A stretch of 64,000 nt of DNA, taken from assembly GCA_013146195.2 (NCBI GenBank), contig CM028378.1:84874295-84938294 (forward strand), given 5' to 3'. Below the pieces are notes generated by a model. The model had not been told where the DNA came from. It searched no databases and saw only the letters and a program-made list of their open reading frames with translations. Source of the DNA: Codonopsis lanceolata. Its lineage: Eukaryota; Streptophyta; Magnoliopsida; Asterales; Campanulaceae. Positions 23,030 through 34,665 of this stretch are shown one piece after another (within the stretch, counting starts at the first letter, position 1; each line of letters opens with the position of its first letter). The position numbers were made by a program, and so were the translations under genes.

Positions 23030-23790
23030 TTCGGACCGGTTCATTTTCAAAAGTTATTAATAGTTCCAGTTCAACATTTTTTTTTCAATTAAAAATCGAC
23101 ATTTTTTGGAGTGAAAAGATTACAATACATTTAATGAGCTTGAGACGGGCTACGGATCACTCCCTCAAGTACACCGCACTGAATCAAATTTCGCACTAGG
23201 ATGCATCAAATTTTATACTGCGATGCATCAATTAAAAATACTTAATCCGATTTTGCTTCGTGATGCGTAAATTTTTACATCACGATGGATCAATTACAAT
23301 TACATCTAATTTTGTACCATGATGCAAAAATTAATGATGCATCGCACTGCAATATTAAACAAACCAACCCTTCATGTACATTCTTTCGAGTACACAATCA
23401 ATAAAATGATTTTAAATTGATGCATCTTTCCTACATCTCAAATCCAAGTCGATATATCACGATTCACAAATGATACATTGTCATTTAAAATTGATGCATA
23501 AGAAGAACAAGAAGAATAAGAAGTAGAGAAAGAAAAAGAACACATTGGTAAAACTAAAGATCGACGACGAAGAGGAAATAAAATGAGATGTTAAGGTGGT
23601 GAATTAATCTAATCTAAAATGAAAAACACAAGTGTTCTTCACCACCCAACCTACCGATTCACTTCCTCTCCATCCATGCGAATTCCAGTCATAAATTCTC
23701 TTATATGAGCATTTTAAGAAATATTTCACAAAAATAAACTTTAGCGATTGAAAAAAATAAAAACATGATTAGAGGTGTTATAAACAAATT
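23030..23790 (+). repeat. Repeat family X, copy 2
   Basis: It begins near CGGACCGGTTCATTTTC, followed by GAAAAGATTACAATACATTTAATGAG. The diverged motif array (23165-23500, e.g. CTGCGATGCATCAATT) comes next, then an AAGAAGAACAAGAAG purine stretch. The tail reads GCATTTTAAGAAATATTTCAC, AATAAACTTTAGCGATTG. The tail matches copy 4 (minus strand, near 47700), which extends the shared structure to about 750 bp. It is non-coding as far as I can see. Confidence 0.65.
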
Positions 23791-23913
23791 TTTCCTTAAG
23801 TGGTGGTAAAGGAATTAGTATACACTAGTGATACAGAGGATGAATCGTGGGCAGGGCCATTTCTGTACAAGGGTGAGGTGAGCCGCCGGTGAGCGACTGC
23901 CATGGACCTCCAA

Positions 23914-23916
<3 letters not shown>

Positions 23917-24006
<90 letters not shown>

Positions 24007-24010
24007 AATA
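23917..24010. repeat. (TA)n followed by (TAA)n microsatellite
   Basis: About 37 TA units run directly into about 6 TAA units. The 60-114 residue frames crossing it (tyrosine/isoleucine repeats) are artefacts of the repeat. Confidence 0.97.
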
Positions 24011-24365
24011 ACAACACAAGAATCAAAGGGGTTACGGAGTCGGGGAGACGAACGGTAGAGCGATTCTTCTGCTTTTTTTATTAACGTTATGGCTTTGCCA
24101 ACATAAAAATCATTAGTAGTTGAGAAAAAATGAAATCTTTCATGTTTTTTACGAAGCAAGTATGCTAAATAGAAACCCTAGCCTTCTCTTTTGGATTAGA
24201 TAAAAAAGGAGGCTGATTGAGAAATAATTAATCTCTCAAAGAAGAGGAGAAAGCATTGATAGCACATAAAGTAGTACCAAAAGCTTTCAGTTTTCTTTTC
24301 CCTTTTTTTGTTTCTTGTAAATTTTTTGAACTAAATTCGATGTATTTATTGAGATTTGTAAATAA
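24011..24365. other. AT-rich stretch without recognised genes
   Basis: Flanking DNA between the microsatellite and the Helitron. I see no conserved motif. Confidence 0.5.
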
Positions 24366-25563
24366 CTAGTTTTACCCACGTGCGTTAAATGCACGGTCAT
24401 ACAATTCTTTCAATTAACTTATTCTTAAGCGAAATAAAGAAGAAAAACAAAATTTCAAATATATATATATATTGGAGGCAACTACTTTCGATAAAAAAAA
24501 CTGTTGTTTTGATTTAAAAATTAGAAACTTGTATATTTAAGATCTGATAAAATAAAATTATTTTTTTAGAAAATAAATACAACTTTGTCCTTCACTAAAT
24601 CTTAATTGTAGCAATAATTTAAAAAATAGTTGTAAGCCTAGCATCGTTATAAATTAAAATATGGTGAATATATGGTCATATAGTAATTGCATTATATGAA
24701 AAGTAATAAACAATTAAAATAATATACTACAAAAGAAGATAAACTAATTATAAAGAAACTACATCGAAAAATAATAACCTTATGAAAAAATCGAAATGTT
24801 ATCGGGGTTCAATAATCCCTCATTAACTACACAGAAAAAAAGAGAAGAAAGGAGAGGAAAATAGGAAATTATCTCTTATTCTCATTGGCGATCTCGATCT
24901 CTTACACTCACCGTCCACACCATAGTACGTTTTCGTCATCTCGCTCGATTCATCTATCTTTCTCTAATATCCAACTTTATTCTAACGGAAAAATATTGAT
25001 TATATTTCCTCGGTGATTTTTCATTCGGATCTAATGAAATCACATAAAAACATTTTGTTTAATTATTTCGTATAAAAAATTATTTTTGACATTTAATTTG
25101 TTAATATTTTTTATACATCGATTTTTGTTATTTACTTTTAGATAAATCTTTGAGCTGGTTTAATCATTTAGTATTCTCGGAAGATAATTTTTTCTGGTGA
25201 TTTTTATTCCATACTACTTCGAATTTGTCAATGCTTTTTTTACATCTCAATTTTTTGGTATTTCTTGGTTTACTTGATTTTTTAGTATAATATTTCAATA
25301 TTTGATAGGTTCATATTGTGAATTAATCCATTTTTATTAATCATCATTTACAATGTGTTGATTCATTTCCGTTTGACACAATCAAGAATTGAAAAATTGT
25401 GCAAATTGGGATAATCTATGGTGGAAGTTCCAAAGAGTTTTTGAATTGTTTAATTAAAGAATTCATTAATTGTTTCTTGTTAATAGGAGTTTCTATTTTG
25501 GGAAACAATGTTTTGGCGGGATTTTTCCCTATTTAGACTACCCTACTTTTATATATATATAGA
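24366..25563 (-). mobile_element. Non-autonomous Helitron 1
   Basis: On the minus strand it starts TCTATATATATATAAAAG and ends with the hairpin CGTGCATTTAACGCACG followed 9 bases later by CTAG. It sits between host A (24365) and T (25564), with no TSD, as Helitrons do. At 1198 bp it has no helicase or Rep frame. It shares both ends and size with 36806-38069, which does carry helicase sequence. Confidence 0.87.
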
Positions 25564-25782
25564 TAAGCGCACAAAGTATTTTTAGTTAAATGCATTAAGA
25601 AATATATTTTGAAGTATAAAATTTGTGTTACAGCATTCAAATATGCCTATTATCATTTCATTGGGGCTCTTATTCGCTCCTTCGCCCCGAGTTTATAAAA
25701 TGTCAGGAATGGCCCTAGTCATGGGTAGAATCCAAAGGGTTGACACATTAAATCAATCGTTGCTCAATACTACAAACAAAGA

Positions 25783-26091
25783 CTATCTCCATTCCAAAAT
25801 AAATGATATTTTATAAAAAAAAATTATCTCAAAATAAATAACGTTATAGGAATTAAGAAAAATTCACATTTTGCCAAAATTGCTCTTATTATTACTCTCT
25901 AATTAATTGTGTTGTTCAAATATTGAGAAAAAGTATGATGATTTAAAAATGGATGCTAAAAGGAAAGAGAAAATTAATCATATAACTTATCAATAATAAT
26001 TACACTTAAATAAAGGTAAATCGGTTTTTTTTATAAAATTCTTTATATGTGTGCAAATTTTTGAAATAAATTTATTTTGAGATGGAGGGAG
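25783..26091. mobile_element. Degenerate Stowaway-like MITE
   Basis: The left end CTATCTCCATTCCAAAATAAAT is an imperfect inverse of the right end (AATAAATTTATTTTGAGATGGAGGGAG), followed by TA. The left flank is GA rather than TA, so the TSD has decayed. It is about 309 bp and non-coding. Confidence 0.65.
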
Positions 26092-26299
26092 TATTAATTT
26101 TAGGCTCAATATTATAGGAAAACAATTCATTATAAAAAATGCAAAAATTAGGAAAGAGGTTTTATGCATATTTTTATATAAGACAATCCCCTTAATCCGA
26201 CCCATCGTTTGTTGTTCGTTAAGTTGAGAGAGAGTAAAGATCCGTAAGATGGTATCGCAGGAGATTTACTCATATAAAAAAATATTTTTTTAAAAAAAA

Positions 26300-26405
26300 G
26301 TGTGTGATTCGAGCCGGTCCACTTGGATAAGTTTTCAAGTGCATCAGTACCATATGTTTTTTAAACTGGAAAAAAGAACTTTTGGGGGCAAAAATACTAC
26401 AATAT
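26300..26405 (+). repeat. Repeat family X, copy 3, 5' piece
   Basis: GCCGGTCCACTTGG, TTTAAACTGGAAAAAAGAAC and AAAAATACTACAATAT match the family 5' end. The copy is interrupted by a solo LTR and continues at 29183 with CCTTAATAAACTGG. Rejoining the two sides restores the family order, which supports both the repeat and the LTR boundary. Confidence 0.65.
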
Positions 26406-26805
26406 AGTGGATACCTCAAATTCGTACTCATATTTTATTTTGTCCTATAAAATACCATTTCAAATTAAAAATGGAATAAAAGTTATTTTCAAAACCTTTC
26501 AAGGGATCAAAACATCAAAGAAAACTTGAAAAGGCTCAAAAGGACGAAGGATAACGAGCAGTGGGGAAAAGTGTAAAAAAACATATGGCAAAAACATGAC
26601 AGGGCGCCGCGCCCACATTCGCTTGTGTGGTGCCCTCCTGCTGTTGTTGGCATGCTGCTTCGGTCACTGCTCACATTCGTTTTCAGAGAAGAAACACGAG
26701 GCGGATACCCCTCTACTACCCCTTACATAACCCCTACATGTCGAGAGAGCCATTCTTTCGTCCCGAAGTCTCCCCCTTCAGCAAAGAGAGCCTTCCTCCT
26801 CCTCC

Positions 26806-26813
26806 TATAAATA
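26806..26813 (+). promoter_or_regulatory. TATA box in solo LTR
   Basis: TATAAATA in CCTCCTATAAATAGGAGGG. It stands at the same relative place in other LTRs of the family (33335, 48252, 58740). Confidence 0.55.
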
Positions 26814-26867
26814 GGAGGGTTCCCTTCTTTTTACAACACAACATATACTTCCTCCGTCAAACTGTCC

Positions 26868-27160
26868 ATGTTCTGCCACACACACACCTACCACTCCCAC
26901 TATTAGGCTACCATACTTCTGCCAAGGAGCTCCACCACGTACACTGCCGTTACGCTGCCCACATATACACACACACCCACATGCACATACCCACATATAC
27001 ACACACATCCAACAAACAACACACACATATATACACACAGCACACGCAATCCAACAACACCAACACTCACATAGTACAAACAATATAAACACACATACGA
27101 GCAAATTGCTCTTACCTATTCTGGGTAGAGAACGTGCACACACACACACACACACACACT
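26868..27160. repeat. CA-rich low-complexity region
   Basis: Imperfect ACACAC / CACATA runs, including a pure (AC)n near 27136-27158, just downstream of the LTR TATA box. It is not present in the related LTRs, so it is a local expansion. Confidence 0.85.
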
Positions 27161-27370
27161 ACTTTTGCCTATTCTGGGAGGAGCAAACATGCAAACACAG
27201 ACATCAAGAAAATACTTCCTTTCTCGAGAGGATAGGGGAAGCACACGGGGATCACCTGGGTCAAGGAGTACTGGGTTCAGATTATCACGCTCAAAGAAGT
27301 AGGTATTGGATATGATATTTTGTTCCCCGTAGTTATTTATTTCAGTTTGTAAATGAAATGTATATATATA

Positions 27371-28532
27371 CTAGATTTTGTGCCCGTGCCTATGACACGG
27401 CGTAAGTATGGGACGACGTAGTATGGAACGGTGTCAGTATTCAAAATAACCAATTTAAACTGAACATCTTTTGGTAATTAATTAAAACAATATGATCATC
27501 CAATTGTGGAAAAAAAGTTAAAAATTAGTTTTGTAATTTTTTTTTTGGGAAACAGAGGCGGTACCCTCCTAGATTTTATTAATAGAAATAAAATAACAAA
27601 CTTGAAGGGGACAACAAATCTTGCCATGGACAACCAGCCTTGCCCTTATAAGAAAGAGGACGGGGGAGCCTAACCTCGAAAAGGAAATACTAACAACAAA
27701 TAAAAGCTAAGACATTTGAATATGAGAAAATCTTTGGGCATCCATAATGATATTTCCGCGAATCGAGCGAGAGAGATCTTATAAAGAAAAAAAGTGGCAT
27801 TCATATCCGTATCTTTAGCAAGATTAGCAAAACCAATAATCAAATATTATTAAAGAAAAAAATAAATTTGACATGTAGAAACAATATTGTATTGTTTTTT
27901 TCTCAATAACGATAACGTAATCTTTTTCTAGAGGCTTTTGCTTCACAACAATGACTGGTTTTGAAAAGCGAGATGTAATAACTTTGTCTAGTATTTCCAC
28001 CTACATGTGAGACAAATAAGATTAAGATAAATTAAATATATTATATTAATTAAAATAGAAAAACCATACCGCTTGATTTACAAAACTCGAATTAAAACTC
28101 AAAAAGCATGTCACTTTTTTTTTAGGTTTCTCATATCTCAAAACCCACAAATCATAAAACTCAAATTAAAACTCAAAAGTCATGTGATGAACTAACTAGT
28201 TTGTCCCTTAGCTCAACTGAAGCAAGCTGATTAAATTTTAAAAAAAATGCAACATGATCATCATTTTTTGTTAAAGCAAGCTGATTGTATTTAAAAAAAA
28301 AAAGCAACATGATCATCATAAGAATATAAGGAAAAGAATACAGAGAAAGAAAAAGATACAGAGTTAAAAATAAGAATTAAGTTAGATATCTCCTATATTG
28401 TTACCGAGATTCACGAAATCTAGCAATATCTTGGTCAATAGTTAACTTTTTAGAAAGACTTAATCATGGCCAGTAGTTATGTTTTGTAAAAATGAATCAT
28501 GATCAGTAGTTAACTTTTCAGAAAGACTGAGC

Positions 28533-28594
<62 letters not shown>
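27371..28594 (-). mobile_element. Non-autonomous Helitron 3 (5' end eroded into a TA microsatellite)
   Basis: The minus-strand 3' end is a hairpin (CCGTGTCATAGGCACGG) followed by CTAG at 27374-27371, next to host A. The expected 5' TCTATATATA end is replaced by a long (AT)n run (about 28537-28594), which would give an element of 1.22 kb like the other two Helitrons. Within it, 27537-27600 starts with poly(T) and GGGAAACAGAGGCGGTACC, possibly the reversed tail of a retroposon. The right boundary is therefore inferred. Confidence 0.68.
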
Positions 28595-28598
<4 letters not shown>

Positions 28599-29182
28599 TT
28601 ATTTATTTTTATTTTTTTTGTGGGTATGTAAATATTCTTACTGTCTGTAAATGTTATTAAAGTCTGTTTTTTTTTCTGTTTATATTTTGTTGACGTAAAA
28701 TAAGTTTTGTTTAGTTAGTTTAGTTTATACAATGTAAATAGTTATTTTCTTTTTGGTTGCAATTTATGTTCATAAAATAGTCTAATAAATGTTTATTATT
28801 ATTTTTGTTTTGTTTTGATTGTTATTTCATTTTCTTTTAATTTGTTTAGCTGAATATAATAAAAATCTTCTTTTCCCTTGTATATATATGCATTAATGTT
28901 TTCTAGACTACATGTGTACAAAAATAAACAAATAAGCATGTTAACAAAACTCATTTTGAGATCGAAAGAGCAAGTTGGGTACCACTTCCTAACTCGTAAC
29001 TTATCTCTCGAATTCATATTTTTTGTATTTATGGTTTTTCTCTGTTCACACCTTAAAATAGAGGTGTATGTAAATACATTTTTAGAGTCCACAATGAGGT
29101 CAAACGTATTCCATATTTTTAAAATTTTGAAACCCGCTCGCTTTCTCACGTAGTGAGGTGAGGTCGAAATGGGGTTCTCACA

Positions 29183-29620
29183 AATACCCTTAATAAACTG
29201 GAAGCATGCTAAGATCACTAACAGTGTGCATCGTGATGCACCAATTTATGCATCTCGTTGCACCAATTTATTGTATCGCGCTACGTTTACTACGAAATTC
29301 ATCCACACCCGTTTGAAATTTTTTCCAGTACCAGTAATAAATGATGCGCAACAACACGCAGTTAAAAGATCATTTTCTGATTTATTATGACATATTTCAT
29401 AACATGGAATACCGTCATCATCACTTTCAATACTTGCAGAATTGATATTGTTTTGATAAGATGACAATGCATCGTGATTTGAATAAATTAAACTATTATT
29501 ACATACCGATCCATCCACATTTGAAATAGATGCATTGCAATTACAATACATTGGATTGCAGTGCAAAATTGGTACGCCGGCATCTCTTTGCAATTTGTGC
29601 CATCTACTAAATCAAAAGAC
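29183..29620 (+). repeat. Repeat family X, copy 3, 3' piece
   Basis: It continues the family after the solo LTR with CCTTAATAAACTGG, then CATCGTGATGCACCAATT, CATCTCGTTGCACCAATT and TATCGCGCTACG. Further downstream, isolated motif-like pieces occur (ATGCATCGTGATTT at 29467). A minus-strand frame at 29246-29593 crosses this region; it matches nothing I recognise and overlaps the repeat. Confidence 0.55.
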
Positions 29621-30207
29621 GAATTACGAATGTTATCAAAAATAAAATCCTCAAGTAAACTTAGTCTGTTCATCCCGGAATATTTCATAGATCAATTTTG
29701 ACATTCAACATTAGAATATTTACCAATTATAAAAAAACAATTGTATCTCTTCAAAATTTAAACAATAACATGATTAGATTTTCTATTGCAGCGGGGAGAA
29801 ATACAAATATAATTTGCATTCGTTCCTTCAAATGGGCAACAACGTTTGGAAAGAAATTGAATATGTATGAAATAATTACAAAAGAGAAATAATGGATGAA
29901 AGGATAAAATGCATCGCAATTATTAAAGTAACACCCAACAAACACTTTCTAAAAAATATAAAAATAAAGTGGGGGTTTGTCCTTTACCTTTAGGGAACTA
30001 TGAAGTGATATCGTCCAGTGCACTTCCAAGTCCCAACGTCTCGTTTATTACCTTTTATAAGACGGCTGTCTGTACCGTACGAAGTTTCCCGTCAAAAAAA
30101 GCAAGGGAAAGACTACTTTGTCTACCCTTTTGGCCAATGCCACTTTAATTAATAGCACAAAAATATGTGAAATTTAGTTATTTAATGTAAACATTTACTC
30201 TGTTATG
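29621..30207. other. Unassigned AT-rich region
   Basis: Short frames on both strands (29488-29945) have no recognisable domain. It could be the distal part of family X copy 3. Confidence 0.4.
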
Positions 30208-30215
30208 CCAAATAG

Positions 30216-30469
30216 TAGGGGTGGCAATTCGTGTTATCGTGTCGTGTTCGTGTCTCATTATCGTGTTTTAATATTATCAATCTTATTTGATTATAAATAA
30301 AACAATAAATATTAATTTGAATATATTAACAATTTCGTGCCTTTCGTGTCGTGTTTCGTGTTGTGTCGTGTCGTGCTGGGCTTCTCGTGTCATTTGTCTC
30401 TGTAATCGTGTTTTATAATCGTGTCTTATTGGTTCGTGCTAACGTGCCGTGCCAGGCATTGCCACCCCG
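30216..30469. mobile_element. 254-bp hAT-type MITE
   Basis: It starts TAGGGGTGGCAATTCGTG and ends GCATTGCCACCCCG, inverted repeats typical of many plant hAT elements. The 8-bp flanks CCAAATAG (30208-30215) and GCAAATAC (30470-30477) agree at 6 of 8 positions. The interior is made of CGTGTCGTGTT-like simple repeats. Confidence 0.85.
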
Positions 30470-30477
30470 GCAAATAC

Positions 30478-31080
30478 TATAAAGAGTAATTGTTTTATCA
30501 TTCTATAATATTGAAATTCCAAAACCTATACTCATATTTATTAATGAGTATGTTGATACTTAGAGCATGTACAACAATGGATCTAATTAGATCCTTATAT
30601 ACTACACAACTCATTAAAAATAAATATAAAAATCAATTTGATATACATAAGCTACCCAAACAAAAAATTTATACAACAGCTTGGCACAAACCCCAATAAT
30701 CTATCATACCCCACTATCTTTATCACCAATAACTTTAAAATTTGAAAAAATTCATTTGGTATCTAAATGAATCAAACCAAGTCTCTATTTATAGATAAAA
30801 ATATGTATTTCTTAAAAACATTTTTTATAATTTTTTTTGACTTACAAAAAATCTAAAAATCAAAGAAAAAGAAGTTAAAAAAAAAAGAGTCCACACATTT
30901 GGAGAGGGAGAGAAGAGCAGCTAGAAGGGAAAAGGGGCCTTGCCTGCTTTTTTTCCTTAAAAACCAGGGTCTCTTGCCCTGCTACCAGAGATGGCCAAAG
31001 CTAATATGACTCGCCCATACTACTCCGTTGTATAGCTAAATCCCCTTGTACTACCCAATAAATCCACCGTTAAACCCCCT
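30478..31080. other. AT-rich stretch without recognised genes
   Basis: Low-complexity A/T sequence, then a more mixed segment immediately left of the copia element. I see nothing to annotate. Confidence 0.5.
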
Positions 31081-32066
31081 CTTATGGCTCGGTACAAAGT
31101 AAAAGGGGGCATCAAGCAATAACTCATTAGTATTTGTAAATATCGCAAATTTGTACCCCTATATTACAATGTCTTAAAAAGTATAATTTACAAATTAAAT
31201 GGATTGACTAACGAACGTCAGTTTCGTTACATTTAGGGGGAGTTGGGACTTAACGAAAACTGCCCAAGGTTCAAAAGGTACAGAAGATAACAAAAAGGGG
31301 TGAAAGTGAAAGAAAAAACAAAGGAAAATCTTGTCGGGACGCGGCGCCCCCTAGGCCCGGTGCCGCGCTCTCCTTGCTCGGTGTCGCGCCCTCCTGCCTT
31401 CTTTGTTCTCTAGTATATTGTCATACACACATCCCATTTTGCACAAGGCGGTTGCATTCTTCACTGTAGTTATTTTAATTCAAAGTATGTAAATAAAATG
31501 TAGATATTTATATTTTGTGTATCTGTAAATATTTGTATTATCTGTACATATTATTTAAGTTTGTTTTCTTAATTTTCCGTTTATATTTTTTAGTATAAAG
31601 TAGTTATAATGTCTTCCGTTTAGTTAACTCCTTTGTTCGCACATAATGTAAATAATTTACGTTGTTAGTGTAGTTTTATTTGTAAAATAGTTTATAAAAT
31701 AGTCGTTATTATCTAAGTGTTGTTATTTAGGTGGTGATTATGTACATATATTTTTAGAGTCCACAACGAGGCTAAGTGTATTCCACGTGCTTAAGTTTTG
31801 AAGTCACTCGCTTTTCATGCGAGCGGGGGTGTGAAACGGGGTTCTCACAGTATTGTAACTTTTACGATCAGTTTGGTTAAGTTTAATTAGTATGGGGGTA
31901 GCGAGTGCAACTGTTAAAATCCTTATCCTTGTTGGAGACAGTTAAGTTATCTATATTTATAATCTTGTTATTTTTCCCGTTTGAATAATAATACAATACA
32001 TAGAAGATTAATTCTCCTTCTCAAAGTTCTTTAATCCAAGGATTCAATCTATTTTGATTTTTAATA
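31081..32066 (+). repeat. 5' LTR of the copia element (interrupted)
   Basis: CTTATGGCTCGGTACAAAG and the stretch after 31850 (TATGGGGGTAGCGAGTG, CGTTTGAATAATAATACAAT) match the 3' LTR at 43062. The first ~8 bases (TGTTGATA in the 3' LTR) are missing. A 715-bp solo LTR splits it. Compared with the 3' LTR it lacks a ~45-bp segment and has only one copy of a 50-bp unit. Confidence 0.85.
31135..31849 (+). mobile_element. Solo LTR, TGTAGACACC family, shortened
   Basis: It starts TGTAAATATCGCAAATTTGTAC and ends GGGGTTCTCACA, with a perfect TSD GTATT (31130-31134 and 31850-31854). A GCGGCGCCCC cluster occurs at 31340. It lacks the conserved GAAAGGGCGAGTTGGG block of its relatives, which explains its 715-bp length: an internal deletion. 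Confidence 0.9.
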
Positions 32067-32079
32067 TGGTATTAGAGCC
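32067..32079 (+). promoter_or_regulatory. Primer-binding site of the copia element
   Basis: TGGTATTAGAGCC, one base off the usual initiator tRNA-Met site TGGTATCAGAGCC, just after the 5' LTR. Confidence 0.8.
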
Positions 32080-32211
32080 TTGAAACTTTGATCCCTAAAA
32101 TTTTGCTTCCGCTTCTCTTTTCTGGTAATTCTCTCTATCTCTTGACTCTTTTTTGTATTCTTCTTTAAGATCTTATTCTTGATCTTTTTTGTCATCTTTA
32201 TATCATCCACC

Positions 32212-32983
32212 ATGACTGAATCCACTTATGAACATAAGAATGTAAACCCCAATAATACCAACATCATAATCGATGACTATGATCTTCCAGAGCCCTCTTT
32301 GCAATTAACCTCTGGCCACCCTCTATATCTTCATCCCAACGAACACCCTAGAATGAATCTTGTTTCAAAAATTCACTCCAACTTCAGTCAATGGAAGATT
32401 TCAGTCACTACTGCCTTGTCTGCCAAAAATAAACTTGGCATGATCAATGGCTCCAACAAGAAACCAACCCATGTATCCAAGTATACGAGTGCTTGGGAAA
32501 GATGCAACAACATGGTTGTCTCTTGGTTCCTGAATGTTGTCAATACAGAAATACGTCAAAGCATAGTCTACTTTTCTACTGCTCATGAAATATGGGAGGA
32601 CATCGTCACCATGATTCTTTCAAAGTGATGCTCCTATGATTTTCCAAGTCCAGAAAAATATTATGCTTTGCACTCAAGGTAATTTGAATTTCAACGCCTA
32701 CTTCACTAAATTCAAAGGGCTATGGGATGAGTTAACAAATCTTCTTCAAATACCCAAGTGTTCTTGTAACTGTACATGTGGAGCCAACACTACTCAAGAT
32801 GAATACGATCACATTACCAAATTGACCCAATTTCTAATGGGATTATCTGAGAAATACACTGATGTAAGGGGGACAAAAACTAAGGATGAATCCCCTCCCT
32901 TCTGTTGCCAAGGCAATATCTATATATTGATTAAAGAAGAGGGCCAAAGACAACATATTAGCTGTATAAATTTTGAGAGCATG
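32212..32983 (+). pseudogene. Ty1/copia gag, N-terminal part
   Basis: The frame starting at ATG 32212 gives LYLHPNEHPRMNLVSK, LSAKNKLGMINGSNKKP, WERCNNMVVSWFLN and STAHEIWEDI, the hallmarks of plant copia gag (capsid). A stop at 32628 is followed by a shifted continuation from 32636 with NFNAYFTKFKGLWDEL and LTQFLMGLSEKYTDVRG. The N-terminus precedes the domain by about 40 residues (acidic, N-rich), as usual. The frame is cut at 32983 by a solo LTR and resumes at 34666. It is broken by at least one frameshift. Confidence 0.9.
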
Positions 32984-33334
32984 TGTAGACACCCCAATTT
33001 CGTACCCCTCGTATGTAACATAAAATGAGATATCAAGACCTGTTAAAACACCAACGAATGTCAAGTTACAGGGTTTAAAATGTAAAAAAAAAAAAGCAGG
33101 ATGCATAAACAATGAAATGCAGGGGCCAAAGTGTCAAAAAGAGGCAGGAAAAAGGACCCTGGCGCCATCCATGGCCACTCTTGGCGCGGCGCCCAGAGCC
33201 CTTATGGGTGGCGCCCAACAGTGCTTCCTAGCATTGTAGCAGTTTACCTTTGGTACAACTCTCTCAGCACGCGGTACAAGCCAATGAAGCAAAAAATGAT
33301 AAAACTTAACGACGAAGGAATGCCAATCTCAACC

Positions 33335-33342
33335 TATAAATA
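33335..33342 (+). promoter_or_regulatory. TATA box in solo LTR
   Basis: TATAAATA within ACCTATAAATAAAAGGCCCC, matching the position of the same motif in sister LTRs. Confidence 0.5.
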
Positions 33343-34043
33343 AAAGGCCCCAACTTGTGAAAATGGACACCGCAAAGACAGTTTACGCACACATATTTCA
33401 CACACCGCGATCACGTAATTAAATTATCTCCGAGCGTCCTGAGAGTTGTCCTCCTCTAAGCCTCGAAGTTCCGCCAAATCTCTCCCAAACACAAAACCAA
33501 CCGGTCAAAGTAAACCTTAGCCTTCCCGCTAGGATTCCACCCTATTCCTCCGGTCCAAAAATCCCAAAAAGAGCAGTTGCCCTGCCCGAATCCAGACGCC
33601 GAATCCGCAAAAAGCAAGCAGTTGCTCTACCCGATTTTCGCCGTCAGCAAACAAACAACAACAAAGAAGCAAGCAATTGTTCCACCTAGTTTCGAGGCCG
33701 AAAAGCTACTTTCGGAAACAATTACTCTGCCCGAATCCCCGCAACAGCAAAACAACAGCAAAAAGACAACCTCTCCCGGAAGGATAGAGCGAGCGTAACC
33801 TAAAATCTACTAGAAGCTAGTTGGTACAGGATAAAAGCCCCCATGCTTCAAAAGGTAGGCTATAAAGTTTTATTTAATAAAAAGTGCTATTTAGGCCGGC
33901 CCCATGTAAATAAAATTAGCAGTTATGCTGCGCAGATTTCTATAAAAAAATAGCACTAAAAAGAGTCATTATTATGACCAAATATTTATTTGTATTCGTA
34001 ACTCCCGAAAGGAGGCCGTTGCAAGTTTGTAATAAATATGTAC

Positions 34044-34045
<2 letters not shown>

Positions 34046-34101
<56 letters not shown>
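34046..34101. repeat. (TA)n microsatellite
   Basis: About 27 TA units, shortly upstream of the conserved LTR block. The solo LTR at 47890 has a (TA)n at the equivalent place. Confidence 0.95.
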
Positions 34102-34104
<3 letters not shown>

Positions 34105-34324
34105 AACGTTTTATTCTACCTTTTAAATAAATATAAATAAAGCATATTTAGCCAAAATAACTTGTTTTGAGACCGAAAGGGCAAGTTGGGTGCCTAACAC
34201 CTTCCCACCTCGTAACTTAGCCTCCGAACCCTTTTACAAAATCTTGTTACATTTGGTTTTTCTTTATTTTTTCCTTAAAATAAAGATGGCGACTCTGTTA
34301 CAACATTTTGAGTCCATAGTGAAG

Positions 34325-34650
34325 CCGGGCGTATTCCACACGCTCTTTGCAACGTTCTTTTTGCACTTTTAATTTCGTTTTCCCATAAACAAGGGAAGAT
34401 GAAATGAAAAGAGCGTTGCGTTTTCTGAATCTTGTTTTCTCCTAAACAAGGGAGGATGAGATACAGAAAACCTGAGGCAATCACAATGGTCCACCATGAG
34501 GCCGGGCGTATTCCACGCACTATTTACAACGTTCTTTTTGCACTTTTAATTTCGTTTTCCCCAAAACAAGAAAGTTGGAATGAAAAGAGTGTTGTCTTTT
34601 CTGAATCTTGTTTTCCCCTAAACAAAGGAGGATGGGATACGAAAAAAAGA
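34325..34650. repeat. ~178-bp tandem repeat at the LTR 3' end
   Basis: CGGGCGTATTCCACNCNCT, AACGTTCTTTTTGCACTTTT and CCTAAACAAGGGAGGATG recur about 178 bp apart. A similar but different amplification occurs near the end of the LTR at 58386. Confidence 0.8.
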
Positions 34651-34665
34651 ACCAGGGCACTCACA

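Larger units (their letters stand above)
26406..29182 (+). mobile_element. Solo LTR of the TGTAGACACC (TAT-like) family, with Helitron inside
   Basis: The start AGTGGATACCTCAAATTCGTAC corresponds to TGTAGACACCCCAATTTCGTAC in relatives, and the end GGGGTTCTCACA is the family end. Flanks AATAT (26401-26405) and AATAC (29183-29187) are a 4/5 TSD. It contains the GGGCGCCGCGCCC patch (26602), a TATA box, and the conserved block GAGATCGAAAGAGCAAGTTG (28959). Removing the Helitron at 27371 leaves about 1.55 kb. The 153- and 116-residue frames at 26627-27155 come from CA-rich simple sequence and are not genes. Confidence 0.82.
32984..34665 (+). mobile_element. Solo LTR, TGTAGACACC family, inserted in gag
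   Basis: It starts TGTAGACACCCCAATTTCG and ends GGGCACTCACA. Flanks GCATG (32979-32983) and ACATG (34666-34670) match at 4 of 5. It contains a TATA box, the GCGGCGCCC cluster (33182), a (TA)n run (34046-34101), the block GAGACCGAAAGGGCAAGTTG (34172) and a 3' tandem repeat. At 1682 bp it is longer than its relatives because of the last two features. The frames in it (33131-34910) are incidental. Confidence 0.9.

Noticed and set aside
23815..24159. Frames on both strands with Tyr/Ile or Asn runs
   Set aside because: Created by the (TA)n and (TAA)n microsatellite.
26627..27155. 153-residue plus and 116-residue minus frames
   Set aside because: They are translations of CA-rich simple sequence within a solo LTR (Thr/His and Cys/Val runs).
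27537..27840. LINE/SINE tail on the minus strand
   Set aside because: Poly(T) followed by GGGAAACAGAGG is suggestive, but I found no TSD or coding part, so it is only mentioned in the Helitron entry.
29246..29945. Minus- and plus-strand frames of 60-115 residues
   Set aside because: No domain recognised, they overlap family X motifs, and the strands compete; left as unassigned rather than called genes.
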